This document shows, in pieces, positions 24,700 to 36,931 of a stretch of DNA of 64,000 bases. Under the pieces are notes generated by a model. The model did not search any database and was not told the origin of the DNA. It saw only the letters and a list, made by a program, of their open reading frames with translations. The stretch covers positions 853,795 to 917,794 of the forward strand of contig JANCRA010000067.1 in assembly GCA_024362935.1 (NCBI GenBank), given 5' to 3'. The position numbers were made by a program, and so were the translations under genes. Numbering within the stretch: position 1 is the stretch's first letter; every line of letters starts with the position of its first letter. Source of the stretch: Setophaga petechia (lineage: Eukaryota > Chordata > Aves > Passeriformes > Parulidae).

Positions 24700-27600
24700 T
24701 CTTTTCTCCAAAACAGATTATAAAACCTTGACTTTAGGTCGTGGTCACTGTTGAGGGCTTGCCAAATGGAAGGATTTTACTCAGCAACCCAAGAAAATGA
24801 AGCTGCCCTATGGCTGAAGCCTCCCTGGCTGCTCCCTTCACAGCAGAGTGAATTTGGGGCTGAAGGAGATCCAGCAGATCCATTTCAGTAAACAGGAGCT
24901 GTGTGCAGACAATGTGAAAAGTCAGTGCTGTAAAGCAAATTAAACCTTTCCCTTCTTCCCCTACACCAGGTTTTATTGTGGTTGTTATTCTTTCTGTTGT
25001 GAGAGATGATCTCTGAGAGAGAATTTTTCTCTCTCTCAAGGTGTATACAAATGCCAGGACATCCACTGGCATTTTTCCTGTACCTCTGAGCGACTCATCA
25101 GTCTGTACCTCTTTAATTTTACTGAGATCTAGCTGAAACATGTCAAGGAGCCATGAGGATTTTTTCCCATGCAAAGCAGTTTCTTTGCAAAAAAAAAAAA
25201 AAAAAAATCATCCAGTTGTTCTCTTGCAGCAGAAATTTCACTTTCATTTGAGGAAAAAAAATCATTTTATAAGCAGTAAAAAAAGTTTGAGCTTTGGCCT
25301 CATGGCAGTCTTGTTGCTGTTTTAGTGCTAATTAAGAGTTATAGTATATTTGGGCTCTGGTTTTGTTCATGTCTTCCTCCATGTGGATTTTTTATTGTCT
25401 AATACAGGTCATCTTTTCCCAAAGATAGGGAAGGAGAGGATAAAGAGGCTTTCTGCCTTCTGCTGCTTTCCAGATTTCCTAAAAGCTGGGATACAGATCT
25501 GAAACCTCTTTCTGGAGAGAGGTTTGTCTTTCCTGTCCTCCTCTCATGTTCCTTTCCCATATGGCAGGACCTGGATCCAGACAAATATTCCCATTATTCC
25601 CTCTGGGACAGAAATGGTCCTCAGAGAAGGTGCAAGATGTGTTTCTGTCTGTTTGTGACTCTGGAACAGCTGATTCCCTCTTGATCAGTCCTTGAGTCGT
25701 TGAGAGGCTCTGAATGAGAGGAGAATTGTGACATTTCAGGCCAAAGGAGGAGCAGATTCCATGATGAATGAATGATATGAAAGGAAGCACAACCATAATT
25801 TATTGCCAAGTACTTAGAAGGTATTTTGATGGATAGTGCAAGTAGATGAAAAGCCCTTTTGGGTTTGGGATTTTTTTTTGTTCAGTTCATTAGTTCAAAG
25901 TGAAGCAACTTTTTCATGGTAGCAAAATCAGGCGTGTAATCAGAAATCCTTTTTTTCCAAAAAAATCAAAACATTTCACTTTGCTTTGAGATTCTGATAA
26001 GGATAAACATAAAAGATTTTTACACAAAATGCAATTGTTTGCAAATCCACCCTCCATTAAACTGCTTTTTTACATTGGTCAGAAGAATTAGGCTTATTCT
26101 GAGCGCTTGGCAAATATGCCAAACTCAGAAGATTTCAGGGTGGGTTTTTTGTCATGTAAAAAATATTGTGCCCAGTCCTAGGTGGCAGTTTCAGTAGAGT
26201 TGATAAAATAATGTTGGAGTTTGCCTTTCCTCAGATGTTTCAGATTTGGACCCAGTGACAATGAGAAATGGCAAAATTCCCGATGAAACTGGAGCTGTGC
26301 TGTGGGGCTGCAAAGGAAACAATCCCTGAGGTTGCCCAATCCAAACTTCTAATTTGGTATCGATAATTACATTTAAAAAAAGCACATAACAGTGTGACAA
26401 GTTCCTTATTGACTGTCTGGGTGCAATAAAAGCCCTTAAACAGATGCTCAGTTTTAAATATGTGCTCAAGCCCCTGTGTTAACACGAGGCACTGGCTGAA
26501 GTGCTTCTCTAAATCAAGGCTTCCTGCATTTTCCTTAGGAGTATTTTATGACCAGAACAAAAAGTAGTTGTAGGATTCATTAGAGGGAAAAGAAAAGAAA
26601 AAGAAAAAAAAAAAGAGAGAGAGTGCAAAAGGAAGGAAAAACAAAGAGGAGGAAACTTTATGGCTCCGTAAACAGCTGTAAGCAATGTCTCTGGTCGGGT
26701 CAGACCGGTCTGAGTTGACAAGGCAGTGTCTCCAATTATATAGCATGCTGTAGCCTGTAAAAATGAAATCAATTTGTTATTTTTCTGGGAGAACATTATA
26801 GCGTGAGTTCACACATTTGGTGAGCCTGATGAGTCAGTGAAAGCCAGAGGAGGAACTCTGTGCAGCCCTGTGTGTGTGTGTGAGGGTCTGTGCGTGCTCA
26901 CCCAATGCATATTCACAGCACCTTCTCCTAGGAAAGGGTGAGAAATGGGAGTCTCCAAGGAAAGGGTGAGAAATGGGAGTAATTTGCTCTACCAGAGCAG
27001 TGGACAGTGAAAATCCTGCTGTTCTTACCCAAAACCTCAAAATGACAATTCCCTCCATCCGTGGTTCTCATTTCAAAATTGGCTTCACTGGCGGAGGAGT
27101 TTCAGGATAAAATTCCCCCGAGCACTTAAGCACTTAAGCAATTTAGAAGTCCAAATCCAATCTTTGCAGGGATCTGAGGTCTTTGAGCCCAGTCCTCCAA
27201 GGTATTTAGCACTGACATAGCCCAGGCCAGACCTCAGTGCAGGGGGATGAGCCTTAATGAGAGGTTTGAAACCACAAGATGTACTTTATATTGCTGAGCA
27301 TTTAAAAAAGGTTCAAGTTGGGATGCTTTAGGGGTGGGAAGGGGGGGAACTGGGAGCATTAGGACTAGCCACAGTCCTAATTATTATTGAAATTCAGAGT
27401 AGGAGTCTAAATATCTTTGCATTGTGTAGGCATTTTTCATTGCCTAATGTGTTGCTTTATCCCTTCCCTCCGTTCCCCTAATTTAGCACACCTGACCCAG
27501 AAAATTAGAGCTATTTTCACCTAAAACTTCATTCCAGTGCCCAAGTTATATAAGCATTGTGCTGGGGAGAAGGAGGCAGGTTCTTTTCCAGGCCAGCCAG

Positions 27601-29717
27601 TGGTTGCCTCACAAACACACATTCTTTCCATTTGTCATGAAACCCTGAGAGGGGTTAGGCTGGGAGAAGTCAGAAGTAAGGCAGCGAAGGTGTTTACATG
27701 AAACTTTAAAATTGCTCCCCTTTCATTTGCAAGTAACTGTTGTTCCTCGTCCCAGGTGAATTTATCCATCAGCAATATCATTAGATGAGTTCATTATAAC
27801 CACGAGATTTACAGCGCTCATAAACTGCAGTGTAGGTGGCAGATTAAAATGTTAAGGCTTATACATCTCTAAAACCCTGCACTGCCATCCTGGCACATTT
27901 TAGGAGGTAAATGGAGGAAGATCTCAAGTGGGGAGACCTCCAGGGAGCAGCCCCAGATGTAGGATGGGGCATGGAAGCAACACCAGGGTCACTGGGACCC
28001 GGACCCAGGCTCAAAAACGTGGTTTGAGGGGCCATTATTCTGCTGCCTGGGTTGTTTTTCAGATGACATGTGTAGCAAAGGAGTTAATTGCCTTGGGTAA
28101 TTAAAGAGTTCCAAAGACTTTTTCCAAGGAACTGGGTTGTTAATACTTGTATTCTCTCTCCTCCTCTGTTCTGTAGATCCTAAGGGAAGACAAAGTCAGA
28201 GCAACATCTCTCGCGCTGCGAGTGGAAGGTGCTGAGTGTTGTGGTGTGCCTCAGTTCCTGTGGGAATTCGCTGTCCCGGCCAAACCTCAGCTCAGGGAAT
28301 TTTGCTTTCTTAGCACCTACTTGAAGCTGCCACTGAGCTTATTATTTTTCAAATCCAGCCTCAAACCACTCTAAACAATCTGTTAGAGATAGCAAAGACC
28401 TTCCTTGGCCTCCTCTTCCAGCTCTCCAAGGATTTCTGAGATTCTGCCAAAAAAAAGGGGGTGAAATTCCCAATTCCTACTTTCAGCTTGGGAAAAAAAA
28501 ACAACAAACAAACCAACAAAAGGTGCCCAGTTTGTGCTCCTCATTTTTGCACAGCCAGTGCTGCCTCCTGGGCATCTCCAGTGATTCAGCCCCCCTATCT
28601 GAGGCATCTCTCCCAGCATGGGCCGAGTTGCCCTCTGGAGATGCTGATCTTGCTCCATGGATCCTGGTAGACAGCGAGCTTGGCCGAGATTCCAAACTTT
28701 GAGATGGTCAAAGAGGGGTGAGGTGAGTCCCACGCTCAGAGCTGCTCTGATGAAAGGTGCAGCAGAAACCCAGGGCTGCTGCATCATCACCATCACCACC
28801 GTTGTTATTCATACAGGGCAAGGGTGAGGGAATCATTGTGGGACAAAAGGCACCTCCAAACCTCTGTGTGTGTGCAGGGCTGGACTCGGCCACACAATTA
28901 TGGGCATACTTTGGGGGTTAGAGGAGAAAAATAGAATTTAAATATAGCCCTTGTGCTGTTCTTGGAGATGAATGTAGAATTATCCAGCAGAAACAGTTAA
29001 CCCAGTAGGTTACAAATTTTTCTTTTCCAGGCTGGAGGAAAAAAAATCTGGAAGGACAGAATTTGTGCTGTCTAACAGGATTAGATTTCTTTCTGTGAAC
29101 CCCTTTGAAATGTCTTAGTTTTAATATCAAGATGCCCAGAGCCAAATGTTGAAGACCCCACTGCTTGCAGAGTCATAATTTCTGAATTAAAGTCTGACAC
29201 TTCTGTAATTAAACTGCTTAGGCCTAAGCTTGATTGTTACTGGTCCATGCAAAACAAAAAAACAACCCCCAAACTGAAAAAATATCTTTCATCAGAATCA
29301 GTTACTTGATTCATGTCTTCTACAGCCAAACCTATCATTTTGCTGATCTGTGTTAAGGTGGTTTCCAAGTTTTCAACTAAAACAACAATTAAAATTTTTG
29401 CTATTGTCCACATTTTGTAGTTGCTTGGGTTTGGGATAGTTTTAATCTCGTAGAATAAAACCACTTTGATGCAGGAGGGACATGAGTGAGCAGAATAATT
29501 TCCATTTAAAATAATGGGGTGTGACAAGTTCCACTTCTTTTCTTTTCATTCTAAAATTTCTCTAGGTTTTGTTTTCACAGTAAAACAGAGAAAAAAAATC
29601 ACAGCATATACTGGAATATTGATATTTTCTGTGAAAAATAAGGTCATTCAGTGAGTCAAGAATTAGGAGGTTTTTTGCCTGTCCACTGGCCTGGCCTCTG
29701 GGCTGGTGGTTCAAACT
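24700..29717. other. Long low-repeat stretch with conserved-looking blocks
   Basis: It has the lowest repeat density of any 5 kb here. The blocks 26460-26800 and 27460-27900 are AT-rich, high-complexity and homeodomain-motif dense (CCTAATTTAGC, ATCATTAGATGAG, GATTAAAATG). I find no exon. Confidence 0.5.
26700..26713. promoter_or_regulatory. Perfect 14-bp palindrome with paired SMAD-box-like half sites
   Basis: TCAGACCGGTCTGA is its own reverse complement and contains CAGAC and GTCTG, the core of SMAD binding boxes. It lies in non-repetitive, conserved-looking DNA. A regulatory role is inference only. Confidence 0.35.
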
Positions 29718-30215
29718 ATAGAATCATAAAATTACAGAATGGCCTGAGTTGGAGGGACCTTAAAGATCATCCAATTCCACCCCCTGCCATCGGCAGGGAC
29801 ACCTTCCATTGTCCCAGGGTGCTCCAAGCCCCATCCAGCCTGGCCTTGGGCACTGCCAGGGATCCAGGGGCAGCCACAGCTGCTCTGGGCACCTGTGCCA
29901 GGGCCTGCCCACCCTCCCAGGGCACAGTTCTTTCCCAATATCCCATCTATCCCTGTCCTCTGGCAGTGTGAAGCCATTCTCCTTTTTCCTGACATTCCAG
30001 GCTCATAATTTTTCTCTCTCCATCCTTCTGTGGGTCCCTTCAGGTCCAGGAAGGCCACAGTGAAGACACCTTGAAAACCTTCTCTTTTCCAAGCTGCACA
30101 AATTCAATTCTCTCAGCCTTTCCTTGTAGGAACCACACTCCATCCCTCAAATCAACTTTGCAGCTGTTCTTTGGGATCACTCCAGCAGGTCCATGTCCTC
30201 CCTATGGTCTACCCA
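29718..30215 (-). mobile_element. CR1 3' fragment, about 500 bp
   Basis: It begins ATAGAATCATAAAATTACAG and carries CCCCTGCCATCGGCAGGGA and GGCAGCCACAGCTGCTCTGG. It extends into the more internal CR1 landmarks GGTCCAGGAAGGCCACAG and CTCCAGCAGGTCCATGTCC. Confidence 0.9.
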
Positions 30216-33200
30216 AGAGTCTCATGGACATTTGTGTGTCCAGAGTGGAAAAGACACAGAAAAAATTCCATCTCCTGTTCCTGGTCTTAACCTCTGGGAT
30301 TTCCTTCCCATCTTCCAGCTGTCCATGTTGGATGGACACCACACTCCATCTGTCTTGTGGCAGCCCTGTGTGCTGAGGGATTTTGGGAATTGCCTCCAGA
30401 TCCTTCCTCAGGAGCCTCTTGACATTCAGTGCCATTACCATGCATGGCAGCCCCCATTTTTGGATCCTTCACAGCCTTCCAGCTGCTCATTTCTCAAAAA
30501 AAACCAAAAAGTGGTTTTAGGCAGCCTCAGATTCAGGGATTTCATGCTGGTCACCTTGAAGGGTTATGGTGGGAGATGAGAGAGGGTCTGTTTGGGATGT
30601 TGCAGGATGGAGTGAGGGCTGCCCACTCCTCACCTGCTTCCCCGTGAGCCCCTCTGGTGCCAGGAGATGTGAGACAGCCCTGAGGGGTTTTCCTCACAGC
30701 CTTTCACAACTTATGGACACTTCTCCAGCCATCTGCTCAATTTCAATATTTTAGGATCATAATACCACAGATGTATTGTGAAAATGCATCTTTTTAGAGA
30801 AACCGCTTTTCACAATTTGTCCCCTCTTTCTCACGTGGCTGAGATTCTTCTAAGGGATGTGGCACAACAGAGAGGCAGCCAAAATGAGTTAGAAAGGAAC
30901 AGGGGCTGAGCTGAACCTCTGGAAACCAGGATGGATTGTAGGAAAGGATTTGGAGGAGGCATCTTGCTGTTAGGGGGCTCCCTGCAAAGGGAGAAGCACT
31001 GAAGGCATCTACAAGAGAACATAAATCCTGTGTTATGGGTGGATGGACATCCTTTGATTTGACTTCTTCAGCAGGACTAGCTGGCCAAGAGGAGCAAAGT
31101 CACTCCTGGTGCTCAGTTTGGTGGGATTTAAGTGCCCTCAGGGTCTTACCCTGGGTCATTTGGCAAGTTGCACCCTTGCTGTTCACCATTAATAAATTAT
31201 TTTCCCTGTGTTGGGGAAGGACATCCCTGGAGGAAGCTCTCAAAAAGCCTCTCCAGGACAAATAGCAAAAGAAAGCTCAGGAATGAGAGAATTCAGGGAG
31301 AAGCAAGCAGCTGTAGGAGTCTCCACACGCTGCTCCTGATGTGTCAAGGACTTTTGACAGGCTGAGAAGGTGCTGACCTTGAAAAGTCAGCAGAGTGGTG
31401 CTGTGCAGTGAGGTCATGCAGAGCTGAAACCTTCTCTTTTTCTGAAAAAAAAAACCTCTGAGCAGGTATTTCCTGCATATTTCTCCCTCCTAACCTGGCT
31501 GGGGTGTCCATTCCAGGAGGGAGGGTCCATGTAATTTATTAAGAAGGTGGCCAGGTACTTATTTACAACGGCTCTGCTGAAGGAGCAGATAGATTGAGAT
31601 AAGGGAAATGAAGAGCTCTCGAGGTGTGTTGGCAAAGAAAAATGCTCACTGGAGGTTGAATTAAACACTTCAGGGCATGCAAGGCTTAGAGATAAGCTAA
31701 GAACTTTGGCTGTGGACATACAGAGCTGTGTTTTCATGGCTCCTCCTGTGCTAATGGGAAGAAAAACCTGGTTGGTTTGAAAGGAACAACTCTTTGACCC
31801 TTTCCCTTGGTTCAGACTTGAGCAGAGCCTGTTCTGGGCACGAGTGTGTTTGTCAAATTGAGAGCTTCAGGAATTCTGCATGGAAAAGGAGAGGTTGGGG
31901 TCAGTGCATCCAGGAAGTGCTGGTGCTCAGGGAATTTGAAGGTTAGACCACAGCAGATGACACTCGGCCCATTTTTCGACACCACATTCTCAAAATTGCC
32001 CACATGAAGGAGATTGTTTAGGAGGAGAGCTCAGGAGAGTGGAAAAATGCAAATGCCAGGTTTGATCATTGGAAACAGCGAGAGGAAAAAAAAATGAATG
32101 ATGGGAGCTACGAGAGAGTTGAGCAACACTGAAATGAGATTCTGATCTTTATAGACTTTCCCAATCTTTTCTAAAGGTTTGGTTGTTGGGTTGTTGTTGG
32201 GGTTTTTTTTCTGGGTGGAGGAGAAGGTTGGAAGGTTCATGAGGTTCCCACCTGATGATCAATAATAATGACAGGGAGCTGAAAGAACTGGGTTCTCCTA
32301 AAGATAAATTGACTTTAGAGAGGGAGAAAAGTGTTTACAGCTGGAAGCAAAGTAGAAACCAAAAGAGGGTGCTCGGGGAGATGTTATCACACTGCAGGAG
32401 CTGTGAGTGAGCCAGGAGCAGGAGCAGGAGCAGCAGGAGGAGGAGGAGGAGGAGGAGGAGGAAGGTGCTCAGCTCTGCTCAGCAGCAGAGCCACTGCTGA
32501 TGGGGAGATGTTTTGAGATTCCACCCTGCACCTCCAGCTGAGAGTCAAGTGACTCCACAGTGCCCCATGAAACACCAAATTTGTGTTGCACCGTCTCGGG
32601 GCCTGATGACACCTTGAGAACAAGGCTCTCGCTGGAGATTGTCTTTTGCAGATTAAACTTTCCAGACTGTAACTCAGATCAAAGTCAGGTGTGACTGTTT
32701 CTGTGCTGAAATGAGCAGGGAGCAGTGTGGAAAAGCAATTAGAGGTATTTCTATATGTTTTTGGTTTTTTTTTTTAATCTTGGGTAATCTTCCCAGCAAC
32801 GGAAACGAATAGTTGAGGTCAGCAATGTACAAACTCCTCTTCCTATGACTGGTATTTTCATTTTACCACTGTAGTAACCACCAAAAAATCCAAACCAGAG
32901 ACAGGCTTGAGTTTGGCTGTTCATATGATTAAAGTTGATGAGGTTGGAACCCTAAACTTCATCAGGGTCCTACTGATATAGCTCAGAAAAATCCTGCTGG
33001 CTTCACAACCTGCAACAGGTTGATGGTAGCTCATGGATGCTTTATTATTATTTTTGGGAACTGGGTAAATGACTTTGGAAAGCTTTGGGAAGGATGTTGG
33101 TGGCTGCAGTTGATGTGGAAACAAACTCTACAGATGTTCCCACCAGAGTTAACCTCAGACAACAGAAAACATCCACACTTTGGACTGTCTGTAGTCGATG

Positions 33201-33983
33201 GCTGGAGGATGAGTAGGAACAAGTAAACTAAAGTTTTTCCCTGGAGAGTTCAATGAAGTCATCTCTCCAGAGATTTGGAGAGAATGGTTTACAGAGTTAG
33301 GACCACTTATCTCCCAATCCTTAAGCTGGGAATACCTCCTAAATCCCAGTCTTGTGGGAGTTCTAAGGATTAAAATGTAGGTATGTGGCATCCTAAAACT
33401 CAGCAAGGTGATTGAAGCAAGACTCTGAAGCCTGAAGCAATGTTTTAGAAGGTGTCTTCAGTCCAGAAATTTTGGTCCAGTGCTTTGTAGAATATTTAAC
33501 AGCGAAACAAAAACGTACACTTGGCATGGGCTCCATTTCACAGATGGCTTTCTGCCAGCTGTGTACCCTGAATTAATCCAAAGCTCAGAACACCCCATAT
33601 CTAGCCACTGAGATAAGGAAAATGAGTTTAATGGGTCCTTTCCTCAGTTTTCTCCTGTGGGTTCCTGCAGGAACTCGTCTCCTTCCTCCAGCTGAGGTCT
33701 CTGCGTGTCCTTCAACCCCGGGCTGAACTTTCCAGGGTGGGAGAGTTTCAAGGAACTTATCCTGCTGCTTGTCAGGGATGATGGTGTGATTCACCTGGAG
33801 ACTCCCAGGGTGCAGACATGCCCCAGCCACCCAGGGGGGTTTGGGTCTGGCCTGCCCAGCCAGTGGGGGCCAGGCCATGATTCACCCAAAGCAGCCCCAA
33901 GCACACAGCTCAGCTGGGCAGGGGCATGGAAATGCCTGATGCTCCCTGATTGCAAAAGCAGCCTGGGCTCAGCTGGAGACACC
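30216..33983. other. Unannotated single-copy DNA
   Basis: Short frames only; none shows domain character. Only the GGA stretch at 32.4 kb stands out. Confidence 0.55.
32410..32461. repeat. GGA/GCA trinucleotide-rich purine stretch
   Basis: AGGAGCAGGAGCAGGAGCAG passes into a run of GGA units. No coding frame is supported. Confidence 0.85.
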
Positions 33984-34530
33984 CCAGCCAGCATTGGAGG
34001 GTGGGTGACAGGGACACAATTTTGAGCTCTTTCTTCCCTTTTAATGCAATATTAAAAAGGAGCTCTTCTGGAGGGACGTTCATGCTGTTTGTCTCAGCCT
34101 CCCTCCCTGGGGTAGGATGAATTGTCCTCTAATATTGAGATAATCATCTCAACTGGAGAGCTGGAGATACCCCAGCCAGCATTGGAGGGTGGGTGACAGG
34201 GACACAATTTTAAGCTCTTTCTTCCCTTTTAATGCAATATTAAAAAGGGGCTCTTCTGGAGGGCAGTTCATGCTGTTTGTCTCATCCTCCCTCCCTGGGG
34301 CAGGATGAATTGTCCTCTAATGTTGAGATTAATCATCTCAACTGGAGAGCTGGAGATACCCCAGCCAGCATTGGAGGGTGGGTGACAGGGACACAATTTT
34401 GAGCTCCTTCCTCCCTTTTAATGCAATGGAAAAAAGGGGCTCTTCTGGAGGGCAGTTAATGCTGTTTGTCTCAGCCTCCCTCCCTGGGAGCAGGATGAAT
34501 TGTCCTCTAATGTTGAGATTAATCATCTCC
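33984..34530. repeat. Tandem triplication, 188-189 bp unit
   Basis: CCAGCCAGCATTGGAGGGTG recurs at 33984, 34172 and 34361. Each copy contains CCCTTTTAATGCAAT and GGATGAATTGTCCTCTAAT. Divergence between copies is low. Confidence 0.95.
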
Positions 34531-35725
34531 CAGCAGTCCAGCAGAGGTGGAAAGAGGCATCTAAGTTCAGGAAATCAGCTGGAAATCCTTTGGTTCTCCA
34601 CACACATTGTCCATCTGAAGTTCATTTAGTGGAGGGCTCGTTCTTGGCTGAGCTGATTATCCAGGTTCTAAACTCCTAGCTGGAGCCATTTGGGATCCAG
34701 AAATGGATGTTCTTATTTGCCTGGAAAGGGTAGATTTGTATGGATTAATCTGCAGCTGGCAAAGCCCTTGAGATGTGGCTCCTGACCATGTGAATGTCAC
34801 CTTCTTCTCAATTCTGTCCCCTCTAGACCAGGTCCCCTCCAGGAGAGGTGTAAATTTGCTGCAAGGAATCTTCTCTTTAAAACAAAGCAATTTTTAAATA
34901 ATTTTTATCCTAGCCTCGAGAACTGCTAAAGTCAAGATAATTTTCTTCTGGACTTTGGCAACGATAGAATTCTTGTGTTATTTTTTAAGTCAGAGCAAAA
35001 AAGAGTGAAGGCTTTATTCCCTGACAGCCCTGTTGGTAATTTAAACACACCAGGCTGTTCCCAAATGAAAACCACACAGCAAAAAAATGAATGTAAACAG
35101 AAATACACACTGCCCAGGCAGGTTCCTCTTTGTCATTAATTCAGGGCAGAAAAGACAATCAAGAGATTTAATTAGAAGAAAAGGAAATTATACTCTAAAA
35201 ATCCCTTCAGTTTTAGTAATCAAGGTTATTATTAGAAGCACCAGTAAAAAACACTTTAAAAATCTATCTAATTAGCTGCATATCTGCTGATCTCCATGGG
35301 GAAGAGCTGACTTGTTTGTCTTCAAGGCTTCACCACCATAAAGGTTCATGGACACTCCTTCAAGACTTCCACTGGGCTAAGCACAGAGTTTGCACTCAAG
35401 TTTAATTATGATTGGTTTTTGGTTGTTGGTTTGGTTTGGATTTAATTTCACTCCCCTCACTTTACCCAAAGCCCCACAAGAATGATGCTGTTCCCCTTCC
35501 CAAATTCTTGGTGCTGCCTTTCCAAAGACTCAGAGCTTGATGGTTTCAGCAGCTGGAGTTGTTCCTTTGGGTGGCCCCAAAAGGGCTTTTGACTCAGCTG
35601 CCAAAAATTCCTATAAAACAATCTTGTAAGAGGTGTGCTTGTGTCTCAGAGAAAGAAATGCATGTTTGACCCCTTGGTTGGAAAGGAAATTATTGGGAGG
35701 AAGGAAAGGAAGGGAAAAGAGAAAT
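34531..35725. other. Unannotated intronic DNA before the purine tract
   Basis: No repeat family recognised. A moderately AT-rich piece at 34890-35280 could be single-copy regulatory DNA. Confidence 0.5.
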
Positions 35726-36040
35726 GAGAAAGAAGAGGGGAAGGGGAAGGGGAAGGGGAAGGGGAAGGAGAAGGAGAAGGAGAAGGAGAAGGAGAAGGAG
35801 AAGGACAAGGACAAGGACAAGGACAAGGACAAGGACAAGGACAAGGAGAAGGGAGGAAAGGAAAGGAAAGGAAAGGAAAGGAAAGGAAAGGAAAGGAAAG
35901 GAAAGGAAAGGAAAGGAAAGGAAAGGAAAGGAAAGGAAAGGAAAGGAAAGGAAAGGAAAGGAAAGGAAAGGAAAGGAAAGGAAAGGAAAGGAAAGGAAAG
36001 GAAAGGAAAGGAAAGGAAAGGAAAGGAAAGGGAAAAGGAA
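35726..36040 (+). repeat. Polypurine tract: AAGGGG, AAGGAG, AAGGAC, then GGAAA units
   Basis: Successive blocks are (AAGGGG)n at 35737-35767, (AAGGAG)n to 35803, (AAGGAC)n to 35845 and (GGAAA)n at 35853-36031. About 195 bp from 35846 has no pyrimidine. It ends about 250 bp before WNT3A exon 2. Such mirror-symmetric purine tracts can form triplex (H-DNA). The open frames across it are low-complexity. Confidence 0.97.
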
Positions 36041-36269
36041 TATTTCACAGCACAATGATGAATTAAGGCTTTGGGAAGGAAGATATTTAAATGTAGAGAT
36101 TTTTGCCTTGCTGGGCCTGTAGGGAACTTCAGAAGATGTTTTGGTGATGGATAACAATGAAAATGGTGTTTTCTGGTGAGGAAGAACCCAGAGGAACTAA
36201 AGACATTGATTTCCTGTCCCCACTCTTCTGAACCAAGCACAAAGGTGAAACCCAGCCTGACAGATCTCT

Positions 36270-36292
36270 TTCCCCCTGTTTTTGTTGCCCAG
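36270..36292 (+). other. 3' splice site of WNT3A intron 1
   Basis: A pyrimidine-rich run (TCCCCCTGTTTTTGTTGCCC) leads directly into AG at 36291-36292. It fixes the exon start and gives the reading frame expected for Wnt exon 2. Confidence 0.9.
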
Positions 36293-36534
36293 GTCCCTGG
36301 CCATTGGTCACCAGTACTCCTCCCTGGGGACCCAGCCCATCCTGTGCGGGAGCATCCCGGGGCTGGTGCCCAAGCAGCTGCGCTTCTGCCGCAACTACGT
36401 GGAGATCATGCCCAGCGTGGCAGAGGGGGTGAAGATTGGCATCCAGGAGTGCCAGCACCAGTTCCGAGGGAGGAGGTGGAACTGCACCACTGTCAACGAC
36501 AGCTTGGCCATCTTTGGGCCCGTGCTGGATAAAG
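36293..36534 (+). CDS. WNT3A: WNT3A exon 2 (internal coding exon, partial gene)
   Basis: Wnt3a is a secreted, lipid-modified ligand that binds Frizzled and LRP5/6 and activates beta-catenin signalling. The exon reads SLAIGHQYSSLG through SLAIFGPVLDK with no stop. It is 242 bp: one base closing the Trp codon of the preceding exon, 80 codons, then one base opening the next codon. A pyrimidine-rich tract and CAG end at 36292, and GTGAGT starts at 36535. Visible Wnt features are four conserved cysteines (ILC, RFC, QEC, WNC) and the glycosylation sequon NCTT, equivalent to N87 of human WNT3A. YSS, PIL, YVE, KIG and TTV match WNT3A; WNT3 has YTS, PLL, YIE, KLG and TTI there. The palmitoleoylated serine lies in a later exon and is not here. 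I could not find exon 1 or exon 3, so both flanking introns are long. WNT3A is much likelier than WNT3. Confidence 0.95.
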
Positions 36535-36540
36535 GTGAGT
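36535..36540 (+). other. 5' splice site of WNT3A intron 2
   Basis: AAAG|GTGAGT is close to the consensus donor. It leaves one base of the next codon, as in other Wnt3/3a genes where the following exon continues ATRES. An LTR begins about 13-21 bp further on. Confidence 0.9.
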
Positions 36541-36555
36541 GAGGAGCTGGGGCGG

Positions 36556-36931
36556 TGTTCACAGGGGTTCTTGGATGAGGGAAGAGATGAGGATCTGGCT
36601 CCATGTTTCAGAAGGCTGAGTTATTATTTTATGATATGTATTATATTAAAACTATACTAAAAGAATAGAAGAAAAGGTTTCATCTGTAGGTTAGCTAAGA
36701 ATAGAATAGAATGGAATGATAGCAAAAGCTTCTGTCTCGGACAAAAAATCCAAGCCAGTTGACTGTGATTGGCCATTAATTAGAAACAACCACATGAGAC
36801 CAATCACAGATCCACCTGTTGCATTCCACAGCAGCACATAATCAATGTTAACTTTTTGTTCCTGAGGCCTCTCAGCTTCTCAGGAGGGAAAATTGTAAGG
36901 AAAGGATTTTTCATAAAAGTTGTCTGCGACA
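36556..36931 (-). mobile_element. Solo LTR of a passerine-type endogenous retrovirus, next to the exon 2 donor
   Basis: This is the same family as 61882-62256. On the minus strand it starts TGTCGCAGACA and ends near TGTGAACA. It carries a CCAAT box (revcomp of GATTGGCCATT) and AT-rich poly(A)-signal-like sequence near its 3' end. No internal retroviral sequence is attached, so it is a solo LTR. The exon-side boundary may lie as early as about 36548. The flanks GGAGC and GAAGC are only an imperfect target duplication. Confidence 0.8.

Noticed and set aside
35633..36058. Retroposed gene or RNA gene in the purine tract
   Set aside because: Pure simple repeat with no flanking gene structure.
35611..36240. 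Frames encoding Lys-Glu-Arg-Gly or Phe-Leu-Ser-Pro repeats
   Set aside because: They are the two strands of the polypurine tract next to WNT3A exon 2.
1..36292. WNT3A exon 1 (signal peptide exon)
   Set aside because: I looked for a short ATG exon ending in ...YPIWW with a donor in the same phase and found none. It is probably upstream of the window.
36176..36532. 118-codon plus-strand frame across the exon
   Set aside because: It is one frame off from the Wnt reading frame and gives no family similarity.
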